Shown here: piece by piece, positions 35,501 to 43,659 of the stretch
How the letters are laid out: the number at the start of each line of letters is the position of its first letter
How positions within the stretch are numbered: position 1 is the stretch's first letter
From: Strigamia acuminata
Lineage: Eukaryota > Arthropoda > Chilopoda > Geophilomorpha > Linotaeniidae
DNA length: 64,000 bases
NCBI GenBank assembly: GCA_949358305.1
Contig: OX442315.1
Span: 14,100,427-14,164,426, forward strand
Direction of reading: 5' to 3'
Made by a program: the position numbers and the translations under genes
Notes under the pieces: generated by a model
The model's database searches: none
Seen by the model: only the letters and a program-made list of their open reading frames with translations
Told to the model about the DNA's origin: nothing

Positions 35501-37518
35501 GCAAAGTCACGTCTCAGTTGGATTGCAAACCGCCAACGCGCCAGGAGTTCATAGATCACCAGCAGAAGGATAAACATTGTTATGGTTTAAAAAATTACTT
35601 AGAAACCGAACAATTTCCGCCATGGGTGACTACGCGACTACAGAGGCGAAATTATAAGAAATTAGCATCGTGTCACCTTATCGAAAACGACCTACTGTTG
35701 AAATACAGCCCAACTATTTCAGACGAGTTCTCAGATGACAATCGCGCACTGAAAGTGGTGGTCCCGAAAACATTGCGATTTCGAATACTGTGGCTTAGCC
35801 ATGGACACCCATTGGCCAGCCACTGCGGCATCAGTCGGACACTATACCGGATGCGACGCATCTACTCATGGGAGGGCATGAAACCAGACGTAACAAGGTT
35901 TATCAAGCACTGCACAAGGTGCCAAGCGTGCAAGCCCCGTCCAAAGACCCAAGTAGAAGCCGCCGAAATCGGACCATACGCTCCATTTCAGTGCCTGAGC
36001 GTCGATTTGGTTGGACCACTGCCAAGAACGATAGAGGGCAATAATTATATCCTAGTGGTGTTGGATATAGCCACAAGGTGGCCTAAACTATATCCATTAG
36101 AAGACCCTACTGCGCAAACGATAGCCGATTGCATCTACGACACCTCGATGGACTGGGGTTTTCCGGTTAAGATAATATCGGACAATGGCCCACAGTTTAA
36201 GGCGCGGTTGTATCAGGAATTTTGCAAGAAGTTCAAGATTTTTCCAAAGTTCACCTCTCCATATCATCCGCAGGCCAACCCGGTCGAGAGGTTGAACCGG
36301 GATATCAAATATTCGATCGCCCTATACACTGCAATCCACTCCAGATGGGACGAATACCTCCGCGAGATCGCATTTAGTGTACGAACAACCGACACTAGAG
36401 GACGGGGATATTCGCCAGCGTACCTTAACACAGGGAGAGAGTTCCGAATCCCATGGGATCCGCGAGTCCTCGATGGCATAATGAAGATTGACCCTCAGAA
36501 GCCGCACGAATATGTGCAAAGGCTAGAGAAAGTGATACGGGACACCTATCAACATATGATGGCCCATATTGTTGACTTGCGCGAACGGGTGCGAAATCAC
36601 AAAGAAGACAAAAAGTTCGCTGATTTCAGAGTGAATGATTTGGTATGGCGAGAGAGCCACGTGTTGTCGCAAGCGGCGAAGGGAATTTCCGCCAAACTTG
36701 CAGACAAAAGGATGGGTCCTTACGTTATCACGCAGATCCACCAAGGTGGAGCCGCAAAACTGCGAAGACTGCGGGACAATAAGACATATAAGTCAATTCA
36801 CATATCTGAACTATCACCATATTTCCCTGAACTCAATCAGGAGGTATGGGTGAAAGGCCAAACTCAAAGTGACCCAAACGCTGAAGTGGTGAACACACTG
36901 CTCGATGATGAACCAGCACACGAGTCGGAAGTAGAAAAAATGTCGAAAAATACGACAAAAAAGCAAAACCGATCGACTGTAAAAAAGGGGGGAAATTTGC
37001 CAATTTCCCAAGAACAAATATCATCAAAAGATTTACCACAACAGCAAGAAACGTCACATGACGTAGAAAATTCACAAGAAATTCCACGCGACGCCGACGA
37101 AATTCAAACACCGTCGACGATGCGAGAAACGCCACAAGACGTCGAAGGCACGTTCGACACGTGGGAAACTCAAGTGCAAGACTTGGAAAATTACGATATC
37201 GATTTTCAGCGCAATCTACAAACTTCACCAGAAAATGAAGCAGCAGAATTGCGCGAAGAAAATTCGATTGCTAAAGAAATGGAAGCAACTCCATTATTTT
37301 TCCCGGATGAATTTATTTTGGAAACTGAAGAACAAATAAAATCATTTTCCAAAAAGGGGGGAAGAGTGGTGGAGAAGCCGAAAATCAAAAAGAAATATTC
37401 AAATGCAGTTGATAGACACCAACAAACATCAAAACAAACTTCGTTCGAGAAGAAAAATACATCAAAATATGTATTACGAGACAGAACGAAGATAAAGACT
37501 CCAAAACGGTTCGAATAA
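32491..37518 (+). CDS. pol: Pol polyprotein (protease, RT, RNase H, integrase)
   Basis: About 1675 residues counted from 32491, where the open frame begins with GTG. It is not an independent start: pol is reached by -1 frameshifting at 32482-32488. Order: Glu/Thr/Pro/Ala-rich linker (1-250); aspartic protease with LDSGANRS (Asp300); reverse transcriptase with LDDI active site (YLDD 645-648); RNase H with Asp794, Glu839 and Asp864; integrase zinc finger HX4HX29CX2C (His1106, His1111, Cys1141, Cys1144) and catalytic Asp1172, Asp1231, Glu1266 in a D-D34-E spacing with PYHPQANPVER; GPY motif at 1409-1411; then a 260-residue charged tail without recognised domain. The tail contains two KKGG-coding purine tracts (36981 and 37351). 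All catalytic residues are present, with no stop or frameshift. Confidence 0.97.
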   Translation: MSAGSEDSLKPAPANDSEIARKKELEKPTAPELTTTVPEPTPTPEPTTTSETKTAPPIRKGSVIYEISKGQIIGMKFPPVEMAALAKIEEIVGISTAAKSMEAVEAIESTEATGAANIAEAANADEVPSTSEACDVKPQALSLDEMELTPPEAIGTMQGKADMEYDVKKDSDGMILFPTTDLSEVPKTEEITQIDAAYFTAEIDQALKNVGLDDENEATIFWANVRSTYENEPSEAAWMVDTPTEPVEWDPFLKELPIIEPEEKPRIRVFRALIPDQDMLSGMTTMEISTESGTIMGTLDSGANRSCIALPLVQDMEMEDQISRVGPNMAINTADKKVQPIGSLRLTFRWSHGIMIHNFLVLPHEMRFMLMGNDIMKRMRVQPNPLNGKWNFVQTLEVPAPYIHQDVLDRLEKKLEEPESSWNTFAKRSSFCAFEARLKVGNGVHNLVEEAKLQLTEAMQLEHVLKKYEHILTKTPGRTHVLHHTINLDTDKPIRVPYKSWNPQKREILSKLCQEMLDKGYVSQAEGDYGARIVLVMKPGSEPRLCIDYRPINEHTLYDPPQMPTIDEILRELGEFKWVTTIDLTKGYWQIELRPEDRPKTAFWSPLGRLMFNVMPFGLVNAPTTFQRLIEKVLGDAHRRYAWAYLDDIVIVSATYEEHLRHVESVLDKLDKANLHINPEKSKFCRKELKFLGYTLGINGLSVDPKKVAAITQFPAPKDLKGLQRFMGMVNFFHRLLKDLSAVSEPLRPLLKKGIDFVWTDDHQAAFEKVKRLLADAVTLKLPNLNKPFIVHTDASYQGLGAALMQQHEIDGQTVEVPCMYISRSLQQAELNYSATDLECLAVIWALRKFRPYLECTKFTVQTDHQALKWLMGLDEPTGRLARWQMELMGYDFKIHYIKGPLNVLADALSRDPVQLICDEEDTGEADGFMSYCPTNHQKWTFNNWNQLPVPERRPNEDDKFVSYWCNAYNLTTNESEETRDCQGEEPWPYEPVSENEMIKTFIGKVTSQLDCKPPTRQEFIDHQQKDKHCYGLKNYLETEQFPPWVTTRLQRRNYKKLASCHLIENDLLLKYSPTISDEFSDDNRALKVVVPKTLRFRILWLSHGHPLASHCGISRTLYRMRRIYSWEGMKPDVTRFIKHCTRCQACKPRPKTQVEAAEIGPYAPFQCLSVDLVGPLPRTIEGNNYILVVLDIATRWPKLYPLEDPTAQTIADCIYDTSMDWGFPVKIISDNGPQFKARLYQEFCKKFKIFPKFTSPYHPQANPVERLNRDIKYSIALYTAIHSRWDEYLREIAFSVRTTDTRGRGYSPAYLNTGREFRIPWDPRVLDGIMKIDPQKPHEYVQRLEKVIRDTYQHMMAHIVDLRERVRNHKEDKKFADFRVNDLVWRESHVLSQAAKGISAKLADKRMGPYVITQIHQGGAAKLRRLRDNKTYKSIHISELSPYFPELNQEVWVKGQTQSDPNAEVVNTLLDDEPAHESEVEKMSKNTTKKQNRSTVKKGGNLPISQEQISSKDLPQQQETSHDVENSQEIPRDADEIQTPSTMRETPQDVEGTFDTWETQVQDLENYDIDFQRNLQTSPENEAAELREENSIAKEMEATPLFFPDEFILETEEQIKSFSKKGGRVVEKPKIKKKYSNAVDRHQQTSKQTSFEKKNTSKYVLRDRTKIKTPKRFE
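37349..37372 (+). repeat. Relic of the polypurine tract/LTR junction inside pol
   Basis: Matches 22 of 24 positions of the functional junction at 41211-41234: CCAAAAAGGGGGGAAG then AGTGGTGG here, against CCAAAAAGAGGGGAAG then TGTGGTGG there. It reads KKGGRVV in pol. A weaker second tract (AAAAAAGGGGGGAAATTT) is at 36981-36998. Confidence 0.7.
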
Positions 37519-37522
37519 ATAT

Positions 37523-37537
37523 CACCAGGTGGCGCCA
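37523..37537 (+). promoter_or_regulatory. CTCF-like insulator motif inside the retrotransposon
   Basis: CACCAGGTGGCGCCA fits the CTCF core well and lies five bases after the pol stop. The gypsy element of Drosophila also carries an insulator in its untranslated part (for Su(Hw), a different protein), so a functional site is plausible but unproven. Confidence 0.4.
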
Positions 37538-38113
37538 CTCGGAAGGCACAAACAAGCGCCCGACGTCACCAACTCACGTGATTGGAGGAGCAAGATTCAA
37601 CACCAACTTGTGAATCGCAACCAAAAGTCACGATCGATCGAAGTCAAAGAAAAGTTTGGAAAAACAACGAGAAAGCTGGTGAAAACTGTTGGATTTAAAG
37701 AAGAAAACGGCAAAAAACATCTCAACTTGTGATCAACGCAAGAAAAGCAGCCGAGATGGCCTCAACACGCCGATCGAGGCGAGAACAAGAAGCAGAGATG
37801 GAGGAGGTATTTTTTGTATCAAATATAAGATAAAACCAATTAGATTCCTCTCTTAACGATGTGTGAACGAGATTCCTGGATTGTTGGACTGAGAAAAGTA
37901 GTAATAAAGCGGAGAAAAGCTTTGAGAAATACATAAAGTAATTGAACGGAAACAGATCCGAAAAAATTCGAAAACATCGCTAAAAATAAATTAAAACAGC
38001 TAAAAAGGCTGTAGCAACATTTATTAAAACAATAAGAAATACTTTTTAGTGATAAAAGAAATAAAAAGTTAGTAAAAAGCACGTTTTGCGAAACACGATA
38101 ATTGAAACCAAGA

Positions 38114-38124
38114 GCGCCATCTTG
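38114..38124 (-). promoter_or_regulatory. YY1/Pho-like motif
   Basis: CAAGATGGCGC on the minus strand fits the YY1/Pleiohomeotic consensus. A second copy is at 38480-38490, and an inverted GGCGCCAAGATG lies at 38502-38513. Confidence 0.35.
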
Positions 38125-38607
38125 GAACCGCTATCGGAAATAAAATAACGAACTCAGTTGAATAAAACAAGGAAAATATTACACATTCGTGAGAGAGAAT
38201 CTTGATTGGAAACGTTGATAAAAATGATTTCTTTCGCTGACGTGTACCACGATTATTCGCTTGAGAATTCAGAAAATAATGGAGAAATTAGTCACGCCAG
38301 ACTCGAAAAGTTAACGGATAACCAATACGGAAATTGAGCCGGAAAAATTAGTGCGACTGAGCATAATAAAAAGCCAACTAAGAGCTGTAATGATTATACA
38401 CTCCATAGATGATTAATTTTAAGCGAAAGAAAAGTAAAAACTAAGTTCACGAAGCGTCTCAATCCAGCGCTGACCGAGAGCGCCATCTTGTAGCAATTAA
38501 TGGCGCCAAGATGTACGCAATTAAGCAAAAGAGCTAAATAAATCGGGTCACACATGGAAGAAAGAATATCTGTCAACATAAAATTAAAAATTCGACGGAA
38601 AATTAAT

Positions 38608-38639
38608 TTTTTTTTGGTTTTTATTTATCGAATATTTAG
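38608..38639 (+). promoter_or_regulatory. Splice acceptor just upstream of the third ORF
   Basis: A T-rich run (TTTTTTTTTGGTTTTTATTT) followed by ATATTTAG ending at 38639. The next exon would start ten bases before... specifically at 38640, nine bases ahead of the ATG at 38649. The layout mirrors env expression from spliced RNA. Confidence 0.55.
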
Positions 38640-38648
38640 CAAGAGTGG

Positions 38649-41153
38649 ATGTCATCATGGGACGAGCTTCCAACCACAGTTCGAGTACCATCTAACATCT
38701 TGCGAGGAAAAATCCCCGAGATAGTCCGACAAATCTTTAAAGCCCACGGCTACAGCGCTTGGAGAACACGCAAGTGGCTCTCCCAAGCTGCGACCCGAAG
38801 ATGGGGCACATACAAAAAAGTGAAGCATGGATTCAAGGAGTGTTTGTGGGAGCTTGTAAAGGATTTTCTCGAAACCATTGATCCACCCGGGATGTTGTGG
38901 AGTCCACTGCTCGCGGAGGATTTCCCGCTCACTTTCGAGGAGGAAAAGGACTATGGCATTTATTTCAAGCCAGGAACAAATAAATTCCTGTTTCTGCAGG
39001 AAATACGGGAGAGATTAAAAAAGGACATGATGACGGTTGCGGCTAGATTCATGGAGGAACAACAAAAGTACCAAGAAGCTCAAACCAATGCACCGGGCAA
39101 GATCTACGTCTACAGGCCGAACCCAGCAGCCCGCACGCAATACCAAATGCATCAGTTACATATGGCGGGTGCAATCGGCCAGAATTACGCACCACAAGAC
39201 CGACCACACACCACCGAGTATGGACCACTGGCTTTCGCCACTAAACCAAAACAGCCAAGGGAGCAACGAGAGTCACCATTCGGAGAAGGGACATCTCGTA
39301 GGAGTAGGAAGCGTCGTCAGATGCGTCAAGCAATTGAACGAGAAGTAACGATGTCGCAGGATGACAAAAATAGAATTTTGATTCAGATTAAGGGAAGCGA
39401 CGACCCCGACGCCCCAATCATCGCCCTCGACGAGTCTTGGCCTGACGAGCTGGTGCTTGTAGACGAAGCTTCATCCGAGAGCGAAGAAAATTATGAGACA
39501 CCGGCGGAATGGTCGCCACGACGGGAAACGACCGCGTCGTCAGAGCTATGGGATACCCCAACATTGGTCCCGCCGGTCCCACCCACACCCATGGATCCAC
39601 AAGAGGTGGAACCACAAGGAGCGGCAGGGACGAGCACTGGAGCGCGACCAAAACAAACGAAGGACGTCACTACGTCGCGAAAACGTCCGCAAGAGACCGC
39701 CCAACGACCAAGTCGTGACACGTCCCAAGACAGAAAAGTGTCGTCATCAGGACGAGAAGGCCAAGAGCGATCAAGTCGACGCGAAAAATCTCGCCGCCGT
39801 AGCAGCCAGGCTCGGGCTTCAAGCAAGAGCCAAACACGGCACTCGAGCCGATCACCATCACGACGACAGAGTCGATCACGGCCACCCAGCGAGCGAGGAA
39901 GATCGCCAGCTTGTCGGCCTAACCCTCACTTGCAACCAATGAGTGAATTTATTGCGCCGAGGAATCATGCCATTCCCGTGCCCGAGATAGCATTGTTGCC
40001 GTACGCTGACTCAATGGCGTTGCAACCATCGCCCAATTTTGATGCGGGGTATTATCAACTGTGGGATGACGTATTGGCGAACCCACACAGGGCACAGGAA
40101 GTACTATCTGCAAGTTTGGACGCATTTCAAGCGGCGCAGATAAATGAAGCGTTAAATGAATTGAGACGTCTGGCACTGGAGTTCCGCAGGAAACCGTTGG
40201 CAGAACAAACACAAAAATGGCTGCAAAGATTCCAAAAGCAGATGATCCCCATTTTGACCAGATTGCTGTTTCCAGGGGTATTCCCAGGCGACGAATCAGC
40301 GTTTGTCGCCATGAGCATTCTTTGGACGACGCCAATGGGGATCCCCAAAGAATTAATAGAGAACTGGGAGTCTGTCCAGTATGACCCCGTCCTATTAAGG
40401 AGTATGTTGATGTGTAGGATGTTGTCCAACGGGGAGGTAGCGTCGCAAAGCGCTTCCCGACTAAGGAATGAGTGGCACCAGAGGTTGGTTGAAATCGAGG
40501 CTCACAGAGAGGCGCAAGCAACCGGGAGTCAGGTGGTAAATTGGAGACCAGCAGGAGCACCGGCGTGGCTAGCTGCCCCACCTGCCGCCCCACCAGCAGC
40601 CCCAACGGCTTCAACACGCCAGCCATCTACAGACTACGTTCCTGCATCGGATACGGACATGTTTTATTTTCGTGCATCACCCAACGCAACATTGGTCGGG
40701 ACCAAACTCCCGATTGAACCAGAGCAGTCGTCACAACCCGAAAGTCAGGACGAGACAGTTAAGAAGGCATCGAAACCGGTCGTCGTGAGGAATGCCGAAT
40801 ATGGAAAAATCCGACACTTCTTCCCAAGATTGAACTTTTCCAGAGCAACTCGAGCGTTGCTAATTAATAATTCCACGCTCTGCCGAGAAGTCCACAAATG
40901 GCTGGAGAATGCAGCTAGAGAGCCGAGGAGAAAAGTTCAGCATAGACGAATCATCGCGGTCCGAAAACCACCAAGGACGGATAGAGATCGTTACGACATG
41001 CAGTACGAAGAAGTACTTCCACTAACCACGGGCATTGCACAGGTGTGGTTACACCTAAACGTTGGTATGGCGTCTGGCCCGACTCGTGGGCTCCCGAGGA
41101 TTTCTGTTTCTGAACAGGAAGTTCCGGAACCCGACGTCAACGAGAGCCACTAG
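38649..41153 (+). CDS. Third ORF of the retrotransposon, function unknown, RS-rich
   Basis: 834 residues, in the position where errantiviruses and retroviruses carry env. I do not recognise it. It has no signal peptide, no hydrophobic segment long enough for a membrane anchor and no furin-like cleavage site in an envelope context, so it is not a normal envelope. Parts: N-terminal region (1-110) rich in Trp and basic residues (AWRTRKWLSQAATRRWGTYK); acidic/Pro-rich linker (240-335); an Arg/Ser block (about 335-425) with SRRREKSRRRSS- and SRSPSRRQSRSR-like runs, as in splicing factors or nuclear RNA-binding proteins; a predicted helical part (about 450-640) with ALNELRRLALEFRRK; Ala/Pro linker; basic C-terminus (710-800). 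I infer a soluble, perhaps nuclear or RNA-binding accessory protein. Codon use matches gag and pol, and the frame is intact, so it is probably under selection. Confidence 0.8.
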   Translation: MSSWDELPTTVRVPSNILRGKIPEIVRQIFKAHGYSAWRTRKWLSQAATRRWGTYKKVKHGFKECLWELVKDFLETIDPPGMLWSPLLAEDFPLTFEEEKDYGIYFKPGTNKFLFLQEIRERLKKDMMTVAARFMEEQQKYQEAQTNAPGKIYVYRPNPAARTQYQMHQLHMAGAIGQNYAPQDRPHTTEYGPLAFATKPKQPREQRESPFGEGTSRRSRKRRQMRQAIEREVTMSQDDKNRILIQIKGSDDPDAPIIALDESWPDELVLVDEASSESEENYETPAEWSPRRETTASSELWDTPTLVPPVPPTPMDPQEVEPQGAAGTSTGARPKQTKDVTTSRKRPQETAQRPSRDTSQDRKVSSSGREGQERSSRREKSRRRSSQARASSKSQTRHSSRSPSRRQSRSRPPSERGRSPACRPNPHLQPMSEFIAPRNHAIPVPEIALLPYADSMALQPSPNFDAGYYQLWDDVLANPHRAQEVLSASLDAFQAAQINEALNELRRLALEFRRKPLAEQTQKWLQRFQKQMIPILTRLLFPGVFPGDESAFVAMSILWTTPMGIPKELIENWESVQYDPVLLRSMLMCRMLSNGEVASQSASRLRNEWHQRLVEIEAHREAQATGSQVVNWRPAGAPAWLAAPPAAPPAAPTASTRQPSTDYVPASDTDMFYFRASPNATLVGTKLPIEPEQSSQPESQDETVKKASKPVVVRNAEYGKIRHFFPRLNFSRATRALLINNSTLCREVHKWLENAAREPRRKVQHRRIIAVRKPPRTDRDRYDMQYEEVLPLTTGIAQVWLHLNVGMASGPTRGLPRISVSEQEVPEPDVNESH

Positions 41154-41212
41154 AGGAAGACCAAGACGGCCTGTACTTGGGGTGTATGGGTCAGTCTTAT
41201 GAAGACCTCCCC

Positions 41213-41226
41213 AAAAAGAGGGGAAG
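41213..41226 (+). promoter_or_regulatory. Polypurine tract
   Basis: AAAAAGAGGGGAAG directly abutting the TG of the 3' LTR; primes plus-strand DNA synthesis. Confidence 0.9.
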
Positions 41227-42456
41227 TGTGGTGGCCTGTGGTCACCAGGGCAGGGGAAAACAGGAGTAACATTCACAGAGTTGATCTGAAGTTAATATTA
41301 TTTTAGCATTTTATTATTTTAGAAGACTGAGACAATAAGTTCTTGTCTAGGGCTGGTTGCCAGGGCAACCAGACAAACAGCTGAGGGGTTGGCAGGAAGT
41401 GCTTCCTGTCAACCAGGAAGAAAATACAGATTTCTTCAGTCTAATACAAAAACCTTTGCTGAACAACACTGAAAATAATTACTCCTGGATTTCTACTGTC
41501 AAAACCGGATTAATTTGTGCCTTCAACCGAGGATTGGACTCATTCTTGTGATACAACACATTGTGTCACGGGAATTTCATCTTGCCGTCAAGACATTGAC
41601 GGAGGGATTTCATGCAACAGTCGAGCCATTCAAACTACGTCGCGGACGCCATTTGAACCACTCGACGATCGTAACCAAGCCATTCCAACTACGTCGCCGA
41701 CGCCATTGGAACCACTTGGAAGAATAGAGCGAGCCATTCCAACTACGACAGAGTCGCCATTGGAACTACTCGTGAGGAGAGGGCCATTCGGACTACGATA
41801 TCATCGCCATCCGAACTACCCGGAGAAGAAGTAAAGTTAATCCGAACTACGGTTCTACCGCCATTTGGGTTAACACGGTGCCGAAGTAACGCTGCTCGAA
41901 CTACGACTCGGTCGCCATTCGAGCAAGCGTGTAGAAGAAACCGAAATTGATCGGTCAGAGATTGAAGAAACTGCGATTGAGCAGCCACAACGAGAATCAT
42001 CAGTTGTTGCTGCCGAGAATCGGGAAAACTGTAAGTGAAGAATACGTTATTCGGACGAAGCAGTACGGAAACGTCGCGTCGACGGGACGAACGGAGCCGG
42101 AGACGCCATTTTTATTCCTATTTTCCATTTTCATTAATAATTCGTTAATTTCTAGTCATTATGTATAATTTTAATAGTTTAATCATTGTAAATCGTTTTT
42201 ATTAGAGAGATAACTTTATTCAAAGAGCCAGAATAAATGAGAGAGTGTGTTTTTAAGACAGAAGTTGGTTTATTGAATCGGTTGATTTGTTCAATTGTAA
42301 AATTGGATAAATCAATTGTTGAGTTAGAATAGTTAGAAGCCTTAGTTATTTATTTGAGTTTAAAATATAAGACCCGTCGGGGCATTAAGTAATTTCCACA
42401 GCTTATTTTTGATAATTTGAGTGAGGTTTTATTAAGAATAGGCCGGGATTACTACA
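41227..42456 (+). repeat. 3' LTR, 1,230 bp
   Basis: Same length as the 5' LTR (offset 13,630) with no difference found by eye. Carries the same hairpin array at 41620-41929, donor at 42031 and AATAAA at 42232-42237. Confidence 0.97.
41620..41929 (+). other. Six-hairpin array, copy in the 3' LTR
   Basis: Identical to 27990-28299. If it lies in R, it would also be in the 3' UTR of every transcript of the element. Confidence 0.85.
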
Positions 42457-42460
42457 AATC
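42457..42460. repeat. Target-site duplication, right (AATC)
   Basis: Follows the CA end of the 3' LTR and matches 27593-27596. Confidence 0.9.
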
Positions 42461-42483
42461 TTGCAGTGGTTATATTATTGCAA
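42457..42483 (-). CDS. spz: Spaetzle-like knot exon, 5' part (right of the insertion)
   Basis: Begins after acceptor GATGTTTCAG (minus strand) and encodes CNNITTAR with the first knot cysteine. It is cut off from the rest of the exon (27470-27596) by the retrotransposon. The intron upstream starts at donor GTAACA (42558). Confidence 0.8.
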
Positions 42484-42558
42484 CTGAAACATCATGCGAG
42501 AGCCAATTGCAATTGAGTCTGAGATTTATAGCAGGAGCAAAAAAGAGCCTTTTGTTAC

Positions 42559-42718
42559 CTGTCAACTGCACTTCTAACCATTCTCCAATTTCTATCCAGA
42601 CCATTAAATTTTTTGTAGGCTTGAAGCAGCTTTTCCTGCACTTGAATTGGATCTGACAGAGTCCTGCCATTCCTAAAGGGGTAGCCTGGCAGCTGACTGA
42701 CAAGACGATTTACCATAT
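42559..42718 (-). CDS. spz: Spaetzle-like exon 4 (prodomain)
   Basis: Reads MVNRLVSQLPGYPFRNGR.. to NWRMVRSAVD on the minus strand, ends with AG before GTAACA and joins in phase to the knot exon. The acceptor could be either of two adjacent AGs (exon from 42720 or 42718). Only 42718 keeps frame with exon 3 as modelled. Confidence 0.7.
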
Positions 42719-43010
42719 CTCTACATAGCAAACAAAAACATTCATCTCTTATTGCAGACTTAACATTTTTTGGAAAAACTCAACAAACTCAACAAAAAAA
42801 TATATATCAGCATTTTGTGTCATGCTTGGAAAATCCCAGTCACGAGTAATCGCTGTTCGAATACTAATCGTAAGCATACTACGCTTGAGAGATGGGGCCG
42901 GCAATAAATAAGGAGCCTGCATGAATAAAATCCATAAATGCACACAGCATAGACCTTTTATCATTTATTATTCACATTTCGGCCATTAAACAAAATGTTT
43001 CCTTATTGCC

Positions 43011-43318
43011 CGGCTTTAAGCGGCGTGTCGTTACAAGAGAAATTTTCACTTATAAATGACACTAGCTGCATTCTAAAGTTAAAGTATTTTGTGTTTTACT
43101 TCAATTTTAAAACAAAAATGACATCATTTCCTGTCCTATTTATTAAATTAAACTATATTAACTATTACGGAATACAATAAATCAAAATTTAAACTTAAAA
43201 TACACTTAAACTAAAATTGTATTTTTATTTTTGAATGCAGCTACTGAAAAGCCGGTAAAAACGGGGTTTGTTATAGTCCGGTCAAACTTGCGCTATAGCA
43301 GCATGCCGCTTAAAGCCG
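43011..43318. mobile_element. MITE with CGGCTTTAAGCGGC inverted ends
   Basis: 308 bp. The left end is CGGCTTTAAGCGGCGTG and the right end GCATGCCGCTTAAAGCCG. It lies in an intron of the Spaetzle-like gene. Fragments of the family are at 24376-24516 and 13838-14010. No coding capacity. Confidence 0.8.
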
Positions 43319-43530
43319 TTAATACAATGAGGGGCCGGTACTTGATAAAAAGTATCGTGTGAGACTAATGAGACTCCTGACTGAAGAGGAGCACTAGTAA
43401 AAAATATGTGTGTGCGTAAATATGTTGAGAAGTCGTCAACATACATCCATTTTCTTGGCCATAGGGCACCAATAAGTCTATTTCCGTCCCATCCGAAAGA
43501 TGATTCTTCTCTACTTTGATGTAGAACTAC

Positions 43531-43659
43531 ATCCAAGAGGACAATCTTTAGGCGGAAATGGAAACCAGTGCCAGGAACGGAAATAGTGACCAGCGCCAAC
43601 TCGAATTTTTGGGAATTCAAAATGCCATGATGGGAAACAATTCACATCAAGAGATGGTG
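43531..43659 (-). CDS. spz: Spaetzle-like exon 3 (tentative)
   Basis: After acceptor GTTGTTTCAG it reads PSLDVNCFPSWHFEF.. to PPKDCPLG, then GT at 43530-43529. Chosen because it is open, keeps phase with both neighbours and has Cys/Trp/Pro-rich content. The donor (GTAGTT) is weak. Confidence 0.45.

Larger units (their letters stand above)
37519..38648 (+). other. 1.13-kb AT-rich spacer between pol and the third ORF
   Basis: No frame longer than about 80 codons. It starts with a CTCF-like motif just after the pol stop, holds YY1/Pho-like GCGCCATCTTG motifs (38114-38124, 38480-38490) and ends with a splice acceptor. It probably serves as leader for a subgenomic mRNA. Confidence 0.6.
27597..42456 (+). 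mobile_element. Complete 14.86-kb Ty3/gypsy-type LTR retrotransposon with an extra ORF
   Basis: Two 1,230-bp LTRs (TGTGGT..ACTACA) flanked by AATC on both sides. In order: LTR, primer site, gag, -1 frameshift, pol (protease, RT, RNase H, integrase), a 1.13-kb AT-rich spacer, an 834-codon third ORF, polypurine tract, LTR. Integrase after RNase H places it in Ty3/gypsy (Metaviridae). It is long for the group because gag is about three times the usual size, pol has long linkers and tail, and the third ORF is added. All three main frames are intact and the LTRs look identical by eye, so insertion is recent and the element may be active. It lies antisense inside the knot exon of the Spaetzle-like gene. 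Confidence 0.98.

Noticed and set aside
38649-41153. Third ORF as an envelope gene
   Set aside because: No signal peptide, no transmembrane segment, no fusion-type motif; RS-rich centre instead.
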